Positions 9,889 to 18,446 of a stretch of DNA of 35,692 nt are shown here, piece by piece; position 1 is the stretch's first letter; the number at the start of each line of letters is the position of its first letter. The notes beneath the pieces were generated by a model. That model had not been told where the DNA came from and searched no databases. It saw only the letters and a program-made list of their open reading frames with translations. A program made the position numbers and the translations under genes. The DNA comes from Bacteroidales bacterium (GTDB lineage Bacteria > Bacteroidota > Bacteroidia > Bacteroidales > JAADGE01): contig JAKISF010000032.1 in the NCBI GenBank assembly GCA_021648725.1, positions 1 to 35,692 on the forward strand, in the 5' to 3' direction.

Positions 9889-11942
9889 TTTTTTATTCTT
9901 ATTCTTGCATCAACAGCAATTACATCTGTTGCAGTTCCCAAAAGCGGATTTAAATCCGTTTCAATAATTTCGGGAGCTGCCTCGAGTAATGCAGAAAGAC
10001 GTATTATTATATCAATAAACTTTTCTTGATTTATACCTTCTTGTCCTCTTGTTCCTTCAATTAATTTATATGATTTCAGGGATTTTATCATTTTTTCGGC
10101 TTCCTGTTTTGATACAGGTGAAAGTACCGAAGAAATATCTTTAAAAACTTCGATAAAAATACCGCCCATACCTGCTAAAACCAAATGTCCGAATTTGTCT
10201 TCATATTTTGCTCCTGCAAATAATTCTGTTCCGCTGAGCATCGGTTGCATTAAAATAGCTGTTGTATCTTTTATTTTAATCATTCTGTTAAATTCCGATG
10301 TTAATTGCTCTTCATTTTTAACATTTAAAACAACACCTCCGACATCAGATTTATGAACAGGTCCTACAACTTTCAGAACAACGGGAAAAGCAATCTTTTT
10401 AACTTTTTGCAATGCATCTTCCAAAGTTTCGGCAACAAATTCTTTTGCTCGGTTTATTCCGGCTGCATCAAGCAAATTCTGAACTTTTTCGGGTTCTAAA
10501 TATCCGTCTTCTGAAGTTTCAATAATGTTTCGGATTGTATTTGTATCAACTTCGGGAAGTTGAATATTCTCATTTGCCGGTTTATCGGTAAAATATACTT
10601 TTGATAAAGCATTTCCGAGAAGAACTTCTTCCGGAAAGAAAACTCTGTTTTTTGAAATAAAATCTTTTATTTCTTCTTTTGCTTCATTTAAAGACGGCAA
10701 AACAGGATAAATCGGTTTTTTGCATTTTTGCATTTTTTCATTTATAACATCGTAAGCATCGAAAACTTTGCTTAACCCGGGTGTTCCGAAAATAACAGCC
10801 ATTGCGTCAATTTCTTCAAAATTATTTTCACAAGCATCAATAATGTTGTCTAATTGTTCTGCCGTTCCGGTTGCCAAAAAATCAATCGGATTTGCAACGG
10901 ATGAACCGGGATATAGTTTTTCTAAAAGTTCATCTGCTTTTTTGCCTTTTATTTGCGGAATATTTAACCCCCCTTTTTCAAGTGCATCGGTTAACATTAC
11001 CGCAGGACCTCCGGCATGTGTTATTATTGCAATATTTTTTCCTTTTAATTCGGGGAGCATAAAAACTGAAGCAACAGTTATGAGTTCTTGTCTTCCGTAG
11101 CAACGAACAATTCCTGCTTTTTTAAAAAGTGTATCAACTGCGACATCAGAACTTGCCAAAGCTCCTGTGTGTGAGGATGCTGCACGACTTCCGGCATCTG
11201 AACTTCCGGATTTAACAGCAGCAATTTTGCAACCTTTCCTGATTAAAGAACTTGCATGTTTTAAAAGTTTTTGAGGTTTATCAATTTGTTCCAAGTATAA
11301 AAGTTTAACTTTTGGGCTGATACCTTCCTCATAAGTATTGTCCATATACTCTAAAACTTCCTCTACACCTGTTTGAGCACTGTTTCCTACGGAAAAAACA
11401 TTTGCAAACCTTAATCCGTTGGGAATTCCGAGTTCCATAATAAATACGGCTGTTGCACCCGAACCTGAGATAAAATCAACGCCTTGCGAATCTAATTTGG
11501 GAATAGGAGAAGTAAAAACACCGTGATAATTCGGTGTTAAAACACCTATACCGTTCGGACCGATTAACACACCATTAACATTATTAATTATATTTACGAT
11601 TTCTTGTTCAATTAATGCACCTTCCTCACTTGTTTCAGAAAACCCTGCCGAAAGTATTATGAATGCTTTTGTGTTTTTAGTTTCTGCAAGGATTTTTATT
11701 GAATCGGTACAAAATTTGGCTGCAATTGCTAGTATTGCCAAATCTGTTTGAGGTAAATCGTTAACATCTTTATATGATTTTATTCCTTGAACTTCTTCTT
11801 GTTTAGGGTTTGCAACATATAATTTTCCTTTATAGTTGCCTTTAATAATGTTATATAAAACTTTGCCTCCGGGTTTATGAATATCATCAGAACCTCCGAT
11901 TACAGCAATACTTTGAGGATTTAATAATTGTTGATTTATCAT
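9885..11942 (-). CDS. ADP-forming acetate/acyl-CoA synthetase, alpha-beta fusion
   Basis: Converts acyl-CoA, ADP and phosphate to the free acid, CoA and ATP (or the reverse), giving substrate-level ATP in fermenting cells. The 685-residue chain joins both subunits. The alpha part (about 1-460) has a CoA-binding fold beginning NPQSIAVIGGS, the succinyl-CoA-ligase-like region, and the phosphohistidine His258 in SSHTGALA. The beta part (about 470-685) is an ATP-grasp domain with FPVVLKVVGPVHKSDVGGV and GAKYEDKFGHLVLAG. The neighbouring 2-hydroxyacid dehydrogenase overlaps it, so the two probably act in one organic-acid pathway. A protein-lysine acetyltransferase domain, fused in some relatives, is absent. 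The acyl substrate is not resolved. Confidence 0.88.
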   Translation of the reverse strand: MINQQLLNPQSIAVIGGSDDIHKPGGKVLYNIIKGNYKGKLYVANPKQEEVQGIKSYKDVNDLPQTDLAILAIAAKFCTDSIKILAETKNTKAFIILSAGFSETSEEGALIEQEIVNIINNVNGVLIGPNGIGVLTPNYHGVFTSPIPKLDSQGVDFISGSGATAVFIMELGIPNGLRFANVFSVGNSAQTGVEEVLEYMDNTYEEGISPKVKLLYLEQIDKPQKLLKHASSLIRKGCKIAAVKSGSSDAGSRAASSHTGALASSDVAVDTLFKKAGIVRCYGRQELITVASVFMLPELKGKNIAIITHAGGPAVMLTDALEKGGLNIPQIKGKKADELLEKLYPGSSVANPIDFLATGTAEQLDNIIDACENNFEEIDAMAVIFGTPGLSKVFDAYDVINEKMQKCKKPIYPVLPSLNEAKEEIKDFISKNRVFFPEEVLLGNALSKVYFTDKPANENIQLPEVDTNTIRNIIETSEDGYLEPEKVQNLLDAAGINRAKEFVAETLEDALQKVKKIAFPVVLKVVGPVHKSDVGGVVLNVKNEEQLTSEFNRMIKIKDTTAILMQPMLSGTELFAGAKYEDKFGHLVLAGMGGIFIEVFKDISSVLSPVSKQEAEKMIKSLKSYKLIEGTRGQEGINQEKFIDIIIRLSALLEAAPEIIETDLNPLLGTATDVIAVDARIRIKK

Positions 11943-12016
11943 ATTAAGTTTATATTACTTTATAGATTTAACAAAAGTAAAAAAAGCAATTATGTTTTAC
12001 TATGATATTTTAAAAT

Positions 12017-12052
12017 AAAAAAAGACAGTCTGAGAAAGACCGTCTTTTTTTT
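12017..12052 (-). terminator. Rho-independent terminator of the C1 peptidase gene
   Basis: Arms 12017-12030 and 12038-12051 form a 14-bp stem around the loop TGAGAAA. On the minus strand the core GACGGUC/GACUGUC pairs fully through one G-U, while the plus strand has an A-C mismatch. The stem is flanked by an A run and a U run. It lies just beyond the peptidase stop and is one of the strongest hairpins in the window. Confidence 0.8.
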
Positions 12053-12066
12053 ATAGAAATAATATT

Positions 12067-13710
12067 TTAGTTATTTGTTTTTTTACCTTGATTTTTATTT
12101 GTTCTTAAAAATGCTTCGGCTTTTCGTTGAATGTCTCCTGTAATAAGTCTGTCTTTAATTAAGGCTTGAATTTCATTTGTTGTATAAGTATTCAAGTTAA
12201 AGTTTGTTCTTACAGTTTGCATCGGAGAGTCATCTCCTTTTTGAGGATTCATATTTTTTAAATAACTTTTTGAAGCCGGTGCTTCCGTCATTACTCCATT
12301 AACGAAAGTAAGAGGTCCGCCCTGTGTGTCAGTAAGATAAAAATAGTTATTTGATTCATCAAATTCTGAAATTACATCATATCCGTCAGCAATTGTAACT
12401 AAATAATATTCACCGTTAACAGTTGTGGGTATTGAATAAGGCCAACTAAATCTTGCTGTTGAAGGGTCTGCAGCATCCCAATATACCGCTGCGGCAACAC
12501 TTTGCCCTGAAAGAACATTAACATAATTCCACCAATTACCTATTCCGTCTCCGTTTGCACCTAAGTCTCCGTTTTCTCCTAAATTTCCGTAATCATCAGA
12601 GTAATAATCGTAAAGTAATATTCCGTAGTCGTTCGCATCAAAAGCATTATAATAAATAAGTAGTATATTCCAGTCTGTTACAGCATCGACTTGATTTGTT
12701 CCGGAATTAAATACATTATATTTAGCTATTCTGTTAACACCTCCGTCATCAATATCTACATACTCCCACGCCATTAGGTCGTATCCGGAATTTATATCAC
12801 CGTTATCTACTTGATTGTCATTATTTGTATCAGGGTCAGATTGAATATTAGTTGCAACAAATGTACAAAATGCAAAATCACCGCTTACAAAAAAGTTATA
12901 ATCAATCCAAATGTAACCGTTATCTCCCCATGTCGGTCCCCAAGAGTTAAATACTCTGAATGCACCGTTTGTACCTTTGTTATCATCATAGCCGCAAAGT
13001 ACCATTGCGTGATAAGCATTAGGGCCGGAATATCCGTATGTATCCGAATAATGAACGTCACTACTGTTAAAAGACATAAAGTTATCCCCTAGTTTTGCAC
13101 CGAAAGATAATAATCTTTTTTGGGATAAGTATTGTTTAATTGTGTTAATATCAACTTCAACTTCTCTGTAACTTTGAATTTTGTGATTTACTGCAACATT
13201 ATTTTCAGATGAAGAAGGAGAGCTTGAACAATCTCCTAAATTAGTATAAGGTGAAGTTGAAACATCAGAGATACCTGTGCTTAATAATACATCATAAGCC
13301 GGTTCAAAACCTGTACCGCTACAGTCTGCACCTTTACTTGCACTTGGAATAGACCAAAATAAAAATCTCGGACTGTATTTTTGGCTTTCGGTAAAAGATG
13401 TTCTTCCTTCTCCTTTTGCATCCATATATGATTTATGTCCGTATCCCACAGCCCATGCTACACATGTTCCGTATTGACCTTGGTCTCCTACCGGCGGAAG
13501 GTAAGAAGACAAATCAATGCTTGAAGGTAAATTTCCCGAGCCAAAGTTTATATCATCTTCAATATTTGATAAATCATCACCGTTACCACCGAGACCAAAC
13601 CACCCCAATCCATTACTGAAATCAGGATTTTCAGGATCGCAACTCGGAAAAAATAAAACAGCACCGAAGATAAAGCTTCCTGCTATTAAAATTGAAATTA
13701 ATTTTTTCAT
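12067..13710 (-). CDS. Papain-like (C1 family) cysteine peptidase lipoprotein
   Basis: A 547-residue secreted protein with a signal ending in the lipobox FPSC (Cys24), so it is probably anchored in the outer membrane. A glycine/aspartate-rich linker (25-60) leads into a papain-type domain (about 60-290). The oxyanion Gln77 and nucleophile Cys83 are in DQGQYGTCVAWA, the catalytic His234 in AYHAMVLCGYDD, and Asn255 in FNSWGPTWGDNGY. All four catalytic positions are kept, so it should be active. There is no classic propeptide of cathepsin type. The C-terminal half (about 310-470) looks like a CARDB-type beta-sandwich (ISEFDESNNYFYLT), and a charged tail follows. It is a single-gene unit with its own terminator. 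Self-contained extracellular proteolysis is inferred; substrates are unknown. Confidence 0.85.
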   Translation of the reverse strand: MKKLISILIAGSFIFGAVLFFPSCDPENPDFSNGLGWFGLGGNGDDLSNIEDDINFGSGNLPSSIDLSSYLPPVGDQGQYGTCVAWAVGYGHKSYMDAKGEGRTSFTESQKYSPRFLFWSIPSASKGADCSGTGFEPAYDVLLSTGISDVSTSPYTNLGDCSSSPSSSENNVAVNHKIQSYREVEVDINTIKQYLSQKRLLSFGAKLGDNFMSFNSSDVHYSDTYGYSGPNAYHAMVLCGYDDNKGTNGAFRVFNSWGPTWGDNGYIWIDYNFFVSGDFAFCTFVATNIQSDPDTNNDNQVDNGDINSGYDLMAWEYVDIDDGGVNRIAKYNVFNSGTNQVDAVTDWNILLIYYNAFDANDYGILLYDYYSDDYGNLGENGDLGANGDGIGNWWNYVNVLSGQSVAAAVYWDAADPSTARFSWPYSIPTTVNGEYYLVTIADGYDVISEFDESNNYFYLTDTQGGPLTFVNGVMTEAPASKSYLKNMNPQKGDDSPMQTVRTNFNLNTYTTNEIQALIKDRLITGDIQRKAEAFLRTNKNQGKKTNN

Positions 13711-13822
13711 ATTATATAAGGTTTAAAAGTTAAAAATTATGTTTAATTCAGTAAAAATAGTAATATTTTTCGTAACAACGCCGATATTAGTTGAGTTTTT
13801 CCGTTTTACTTCATTAAATTAA

Positions 13823-14782
13823 TCATTTTTCGACAATTATGTACTTCGTATTTTCAATAATATAATCGCTTCCTTTTTTTATATTACAGTTAAACTTTTC
13901 AGGGTCTGAAATATAAAAAACACTGTTCTTAAAAGTAAAAACTCCGATTATCTCAGAATTATTGTATGTTGTTTTTCCGAAAAAAACACAATCTTTAAAT
14001 TCTGATATAAAATTAAACTTTGTTTTGATAAATTCTGTTCTTCCTCTGAAAACTGAGTTATTGAAATTTACTTTTTTAATAAATTCAGAATAATTAAAAA
14101 AAACATCATCAAAGAACTTAACATTTGTAAAGTCTGCATTTTTGTTAAATTTACTTGCTCCGAAATGAACAGGGTTATTAAATTTAGATAATTGGAACAA
14201 AACATTATCGTCAAAAATTGTTTCAAAAAAATTCATATCCCCGTTTGCAAACATTAAATTAAACATTGCAGCTTTTTGAAAATGAACTTTTGAAAAATAA
14301 TTCTTTTTAAAATTAAAAGCACAAGCTTCAAATGAAACAAACTCTTGAAATTCTGATTCAGAAAAATTTACAAGTTCGTTAAAATCTGAAGACGTAAAGT
14401 TTACCGTATCTTGAAAAGTACATGAAATAAAAGTAACATTTTTATTAAAGTTTGATACTTTGTATATTTCATTTTCTTGTTTTCGTGCAATAACTTTTCC
14501 TTTAAACGTGCAGTTATGAAACAAAATTGACGAGTTTATATGATATTTCTGTAAAAAAGGTGTTTCCAAATTAAAATCCTCAGAATTCAAAAAATTAATA
14601 TCTCCTATAATTGTTGCATCTTTATATACAATATTTTCTTCGTTTCTTATTTTTTTATTTATTTCGGAAGCATTTATTATCTTATTTCTTGCTTCTTGGT
14701 TAACAGTATTTTGCTTTTCTTTGTTTTTACAAGAATAAAACAGTAAAAATACGAATAATACTAAAACAATTTCTTTTTTCAT
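13823..14782 (-). CDS. Pentapeptide-repeat lipoprotein
   Basis: A 319-residue protein with a lipobox YSC (Cys18) and long runs of pentapeptide-type repeats with Phe at the central position every five residues. Examples are VTFISCTFQDTVNF, VSFEACAFNF, VHFGASKF, VNFNNSVFRGRTEF and FTFKNSVFY. The repeats span about 60-300 and should form a right-handed quadrilateral beta-helix. The first 20-55 residues after the signal are charged. It follows the class II aldolase gene after two bases, so the two are probably co-transcribed. Envelope-anchored pentapeptide proteins have no established single role. It is not a gyrase-protecting Qnr-type protein, because it carries an export signal. Confidence 0.8.
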   Translation of the reverse strand: MKKEIVLVLFVFLLFYSCKNKEKQNTVNQEARNKIINASEINKKIRNEENIVYKDATIIGDINFLNSEDFNLETPFLQKYHINSSILFHNCTFKGKVIARKQENEIYKVSNFNKNVTFISCTFQDTVNFTSSDFNELVNFSESEFQEFVSFEACAFNFKKNYFSKVHFQKAAMFNLMFANGDMNFFETIFDDNVLFQLSKFNNPVHFGASKFNKNADFTNVKFFDDVFFNYSEFIKKVNFNNSVFRGRTEFIKTKFNFISEFKDCVFFGKTTYNNSEIIGVFTFKNSVFYISDPEKFNCNIKKGSDYIIENTKYIIVEK

Positions 14783-14784
14783 TT

Positions 14785-15372
14785 TTATTTATTTGATAAT
14801 AAACTTAATACAAATGTTCCGGCTTCTTCCTGTGTTTTCCCTACAGAAATAAATCCGTGATTTTTTAAGATTACAAAGTTATATTTTTTTAACGTATTCA
14901 AAGTATCTTCGGCTAATTCAATTGTGCCGTAGGGTAATTCTGTTTTTGTTTCGGGAAAACCGTTTTCTTTTGCTCGTTTCATAATATGCTTTGAATGTCC
15001 GTGAAAAACAGCATTAATATCCGATCTGTTTTTATAAATTAAACCATGCATTAAAGTTTCGGAAGACGGTGCTTTTAAACCGTTTGCAACAACTGTATTT
15101 TTGTTAATATTACAGGAAATAACCTCAGAAAAATCAGTATGTAACATAGAATGATTTAACGCTGTTCTACCGGCAGTTATAATAAAAACATCGGAATTCA
15201 GTTTTGTTCTGAAACTTAAATTACCCGAAGAGCCCCCGGGATAAAGAGGAGCAAAATCATATCTGTTAAATATACCGCACCATTTTTTTAACAGCACGAT
15301 ATGAGGATGCAACGAAATCCGTTTCATTTTCTGAATATAAAAAAACTTAGTTCCGGTATAAATTTCTGCCAT
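14785..15372 (-). CDS. Class II aldolase/adducin family protein
   Basis: A metal-dependent aldolase/epimerase-like enzyme of 195 residues. Features of the family are GGSSGNLSFR (46-55), Glu105 in PSSETLMHG, the zinc ligands His124 and His126 in VFHGHS, and His172 in LKNHGFISVG. The set of metal ligands and the acidic catalytic residue is complete, so an active lyase or epimerase is likely. The substrate (a sugar phosphate such as fuculose- or ribulose-phosphate, or methylthioribulose phosphate) is not clear. The first 18 or so residues are extra relative to the core. A start at the internal Met16 is possible and would leave the aldolase fold intact. It lies upstream of the pentapeptide lipoprotein and is divergent from the Bat cluster. 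Confidence 0.8.
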   Translation of the reverse strand: MAEIYTGTKFFYIQKMKRISLHPHIVLLKKWCGIFNRYDFAPLYPGGSSGNLSFRTKLNSDVFIITAGRTALNHSMLHTDFSEVISCNINKNTVVANGLKAPSSETLMHGLIYKNRSDINAVFHGHSKHIMKRAKENGFPETKTELPYGTIELAEDTLNTLKKYNFVILKNHGFISVGKTQEEAGTFVLSLLSNK

Positions 15373-15404
15373 TAAATAAATTTTTAATAAAAGTATATCT
15401 ATTT

Positions 15405-15437
15405 TTTGGAATATTACAGTTCATAATTTTATTTTTG
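15405..15437 (+). promoter_or_regulatory. Bacteroidota-type promoter of the Bat cluster
   Basis: A -33 TTTG (15405-15408) and a -7 TATTTTTG (15430-15437) are 21 bases apart, matching TTTG-N19-21-TAnnTTTG. The ATG of the first Bat gene follows 19 bases after the -7 box, so the leader would be about 12 bases. No comparable promoter could be found for the divergent aldolase gene. Confidence 0.7.
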
Positions 15438-15456
15438 CTTAAATTTTTATTTAAAC

Positions 15457-16419
15457 ATGCAAAAACAGTTTATATATATATTATTTATTTTGCTCCCTAA
15501 TTTGTTGTTTTCACAAGCAGCAATACTGGAAAAAGATAAAATTATAATCGGAGACCAAATTACATTCAGCCTTCAAATTGATAAAAATAAGGGAAAAGAT
15601 ATTCAATTTCCGGTGTTTGAAAATAATATTATTGAAGGTATCGAAATAATTGAACATTCTGACATTGAATCTGTTGATAAAGGAAAAAGACTTCGCCAAT
15701 CCTATATCATTACTTCTTTTGATGATTCTTTATTTTTAATAAAACCGTTTAAGTTTATTGTTGACGGAAAAGAACTTGAAACAAATCCATTAAGATTACA
15801 AGTTTCAAATTATCAACCGGATTCTGCATTTATCAGTAAAATTGATACTACACAACAAATTCCGATAGCAGATATTAAACCTCCTTTGGAAACTCCTATG
15901 ACTTTTAAAGAGTTTTTTAAACGTTTTTGGATTTATATTTTAATTATTCTGATTGGAATTGCATCTTTTCTTATAATTAAACATATCATCAAAAAAAGAA
16001 AAGCAAACCAACCGATTTTTGCAAAACCGAAACCTAAAATTCCGGCACATATTCCGGCTTTAAAGAAATTGGAGACTTTGAAACAAGAGGAACTTCATAA
16101 AAAAAATGATTTAAAACCGTTTTACACAAAACTAAGCACAATTATCAGAACATATATCGAAGACAGGTTTAAAATTTCAGCTTTAGAATCAATTACAAGT
16201 GAAATAATCAATGATTTTAAACAAACTGAATTTGCAACGGATGATATAAACAGCAAATTGAAAGATTTATTATCATTATCAGATACAGTTAAATTTGCAA
16301 AAAACAAACCCGATGATTACAGAAATGAAATGATGATTGAATATGCTTTTTCTTTTGTGAATCATACAAAGGAGATTGAAGTTACAAAAGAAGAACTTAA
16401 AACTGAAAATAAAGACTAA
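15457..16419 (+). CDS. BatD/DUF4381-like membrane protein
   Basis: A 320-residue protein with an N-terminal signal (1-19, ending LLFSQA). An extracytoplasmic beta-sandwich region (about 20-125) resembles the start of BatD proteins. One membrane segment follows (about 152-174), then a cytoplasmic tail of about 145 residues with a helical DUF4381-like domain (FYTKLSTIIRTYIEDRF). In Bacteroidota this family sits directly before batA and is thought to belong to the membrane VWA (Bat, aerotolerance) complex. The gene is first in the operon and ends two bases before the next start. Function is inferred from family and context only. Confidence 0.75.
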   Translation: MQKQFIYILFILLPNLLFSQAAILEKDKIIIGDQITFSLQIDKNKGKDIQFPVFENNIIEGIEIIEHSDIESVDKGKRLRQSYIITSFDDSLFLIKPFKFIVDGKELETNPLRLQVSNYQPDSAFISKIDTTQQIPIADIKPPLETPMTFKEFFKRFWIYILIILIGIASFLIIKHIIKKRKANQPIFAKPKPKIPAHIPALKKLETLKQEELHKKNDLKPFYTKLSTIIRTYIEDRFKISALESITSEIINDFKQTEFATDDINSKLKDLLSLSDTVKFAKNKPDDYRNEMMIEYAFSFVNHTKEIEVTKEELKTENKD

Positions 16420-16421
16420 TT

Positions 16422-17402
16422 ATGACCTATGCACATCCGCAATATTTATGGTTTTTACTCAGATTAATACCTTTATTATTATGGTATATCCTAAAAAAAA
16501 GAAAATCTCAAGCAAGTATTCGGTTTTCTTCAACGGAAGTTTTTAAAACGTATAAAAAACCTTTACGTCAATATTTACGTCATGTTTTATTTTTGATACG
16601 AATGATTATTATTGTATTATTAATCATTATTTTGGCTCGTCCTCAAACAGAAAAAACAAATGAAAAAGTAACAGAAGGAATTGATATAGTCATTGCTTTG
16701 GATATTTCGGGAAGTATGTTGGCTCAGGATTTTAAACCGAATCGTTTGGAAGCATCAAAAGATATAGCGGTTGAATTTATCACGAAACAAGAGTTTGACC
16801 GTATCGGTTTGGTAGTTTTCAGCGGAGAAAGTTTTACACAATGCCCCGTAACCCTTGATCATGCCGTTTTAATTAATATGTTTAAAGATATTAAGCAAGG
16901 TTTAATTGAAGACGGAACAGCAATCGGCTACGGACTGGCAACAGCAGTTAATAATTTAAAAGACAGCAAATCAAAAAGCAAAATTGTGATTCTGTTAACC
17001 GACGGTGAAAATAATGCCGGCAACATTGACCCGATGACCGCAGCCGATTTAGCAGCCAAGTTCGGTATTAAAGTGTATACAGTCGGTGTCGGGAAAAATG
17101 GTTTTGCTGACATGCCTGTCCAAACCATTTTTGGGCAGCAATTGCAACAGGTTGAAGTTAAGATTGATGAGGAAACACTCAAAACAATTTCTAAAAAGAC
17201 GGACGGGAGATATTTTAGAGCAACGGATAATAATTCATTAAAACTGATTTATGAAGAAATTAATAAACTTGAAAAAGATAAAATAAAGGAAAAGCTTGAA
17301 AAATACAGAGATGAAGAATTTATGAAATTCTTATTTCCGGCTTTATTATTATTAATTTCAGAAATGCTGTTAAGACTTTTTGTATTTAGAAATATTCCGT
17401 AA
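16422..17402 (+). CDS. batA: BatA-like VWA domain membrane protein
   Basis: A 326-residue protein. Two N-terminal hydrophobic segments (about 8-24 and 54-72) precede a von Willebrand A domain (about 85-265) with a complete metal-ion site: D94-I-S96-G-S98 (ALDISGSM), a middle threonine in EDGTAIGYGLA and LLTDGENN. A C-terminal membrane segment follows (about 302-320). This is the classic BatA/BatB layout, with the VWA domain between membrane anchors. Bat proteins were linked to oxygen tolerance in Bacteroides fragilis. A general role as membrane scaffold or chaperone partner of MoxR ATPases is suggested, but no moxR lies in this window. The gene lies two bases after the upstream one and 21 bases before the next. 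Confidence 0.85.
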   Translation: MTYAHPQYLWFLLRLIPLLLWYILKKRKSQASIRFSSTEVFKTYKKPLRQYLRHVLFLIRMIIIVLLIIILARPQTEKTNEKVTEGIDIVIALDISGSMLAQDFKPNRLEASKDIAVEFITKQEFDRIGLVVFSGESFTQCPVTLDHAVLINMFKDIKQGLIEDGTAIGYGLATAVNNLKDSKSKSKIVILLTDGENNAGNIDPMTAADLAAKFGIKVYTVGVGKNGFADMPVQTIFGQQLQQVEVKIDEETLKTISKKTDGRYFRATDNNSLKLIYEEINKLEKDKIKEKLEKYRDEEFMKFLFPALLLLISEMLLRLFVFRNIP

Positions 17403-17423
17403 AAACTTAAATAAACAACGACA

Positions 17424-18446
17424 ATGAATTTGTTTCAATTTAAAAATCCTGAAAATTTATGGCTCATAATCATTATTCCGCTGATAATCGGATTATATAT
17501 TTTTGCTCAATATTTAAAAAACAAACAAATTAAACAATTAGGAAACAAAGATTTAGTTCTGAAATTAACTCCTGATTTCTCAAAATATCGTATTATCTTT
17601 AAATTTACTGTATTACTGTTTGCTGTTTTTTTTATAATTATTGCTTTAGCACGTCCGCAATCAGTCAGTAAAGTAAAAACCGATGCCGGAAAGAACCGAG
17701 AAATAATAATAGCCCTTGATGTTTCAAACAGTATGTTGGCAGAAGATATAAAACCAAACAGGCTCGGAAGAGCAAAGCAAATGATATCAGATATTTTTCA
17801 TAATAACCCGGCTGACAGAATCGGCTTAATTGTATTTGCGGGCGATGCTTTTGTTCAAATTCCGGTTACTTCAAGCTTTGCTTCGGTTGATGTATTTTTG
17901 TCTTCGATTGATACAGAAACAGTTCCCGTACAAGGAACTAACATCACAAAAGCCATAGAAATGTCAGTAGCAATGTTTGATGAAACAGAAAACAGTGAAA
18001 AGCTGATATTAATATTGACCGACGGAGAAAATCATGAACAAAAAGCCATTGAGGCTGCAAAAAAAGCACATGAAAAAGGAATAATTATTTCAACCGTAGG
18101 TGTAGGTAAAAAATTTGCAGTTCCTATTCCCGACAGAAATACCGGTAATTATAAGAAAGACAAAAACAATAAAGTAGTTCTTACAAAATTAAATAACCTT
18201 ATTCTTACACAAATTGCTAATGCCGGAGGCGGTAAATATTTTGAAACCGGAAATTTCTTTACAGACATTGAAAAAATTCAAAAACAAATAGACGGACTTG
18301 GAAAAACAAACGGAAAAACTGAAATAGAAGAATATGCAGACCTTTTTCCGTATTTTATTTTTATAGCATTAATTCTCTTGGTTTTAGAATTTATATTTCT
18401 TGAGCGCAGAAATCATAAATTGTCGAATTTGAGTATTTTTAAATAG
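17424..18446 (+). CDS. batB: BatB-like VWA domain membrane protein
   Basis: Paralogue of the preceding gene, 340 residues. It has membrane segments at about 12-30 and 57-76, a VWA domain (about 92-290) with D99-V-S101-N-S103 and LILTDGENHEQKA, and a C-terminal membrane segment (about 310-328). The insertion around PDRNTGNYKKDKNNK is usual in BatB, which helps separate it from BatA. The stop codon TAG is followed directly by the ATG of the sensor kinase with no spacer. In known clusters the next genes are batC (TPR) and batD; neither is found here. Confidence 0.85.
   Translation: MNLFQFKNPENLWLIIIIPLIIGLYIFAQYLKNKQIKQLGNKDLVLKLTPDFSKYRIIFKFTVLLFAVFFIIIALARPQSVSKVKTDAGKNREIIIALDVSNSMLAEDIKPNRLGRAKQMISDIFHNNPADRIGLIVFAGDAFVQIPVTSSFASVDVFLSSIDTETVPVQGTNITKAIEMSVAMFDETENSEKLILILTDGENHEQKAIEAAKKAHEKGIIISTVGVGKKFAVPIPDRNTGNYKKDKNNKVVLTKLNNLILTQIANAGGGKYFETGNFFTDIEKIQKQIDGLGKTNGKTEIEEYADLFPYFIFIALILLVLEFIFLERRNHKLSNLSIFK

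Noticed and set aside
11972-11979. Minus-strand -7 box (CAAAAGTA) ahead of the ADP-forming acyl-CoA synthetase gene
   Set aside because: The -7 part is perfect, but no -33 partner is found at the proper distance. Plausible but not supported enough to list.
12811-13092. Open frame on the plus strand inside the C1 peptidase gene
   Set aside because: A shadow of the peptidase coding strand; no signal, motif or promoter supports it.
13823-14782. Pentapeptide-repeat protein as a Qnr-like topoisomerase protector near parC/parE
   Set aside because: It has a lipoprotein signal and is exported, and it is 8 kb from the topoisomerase genes in another transcription unit.
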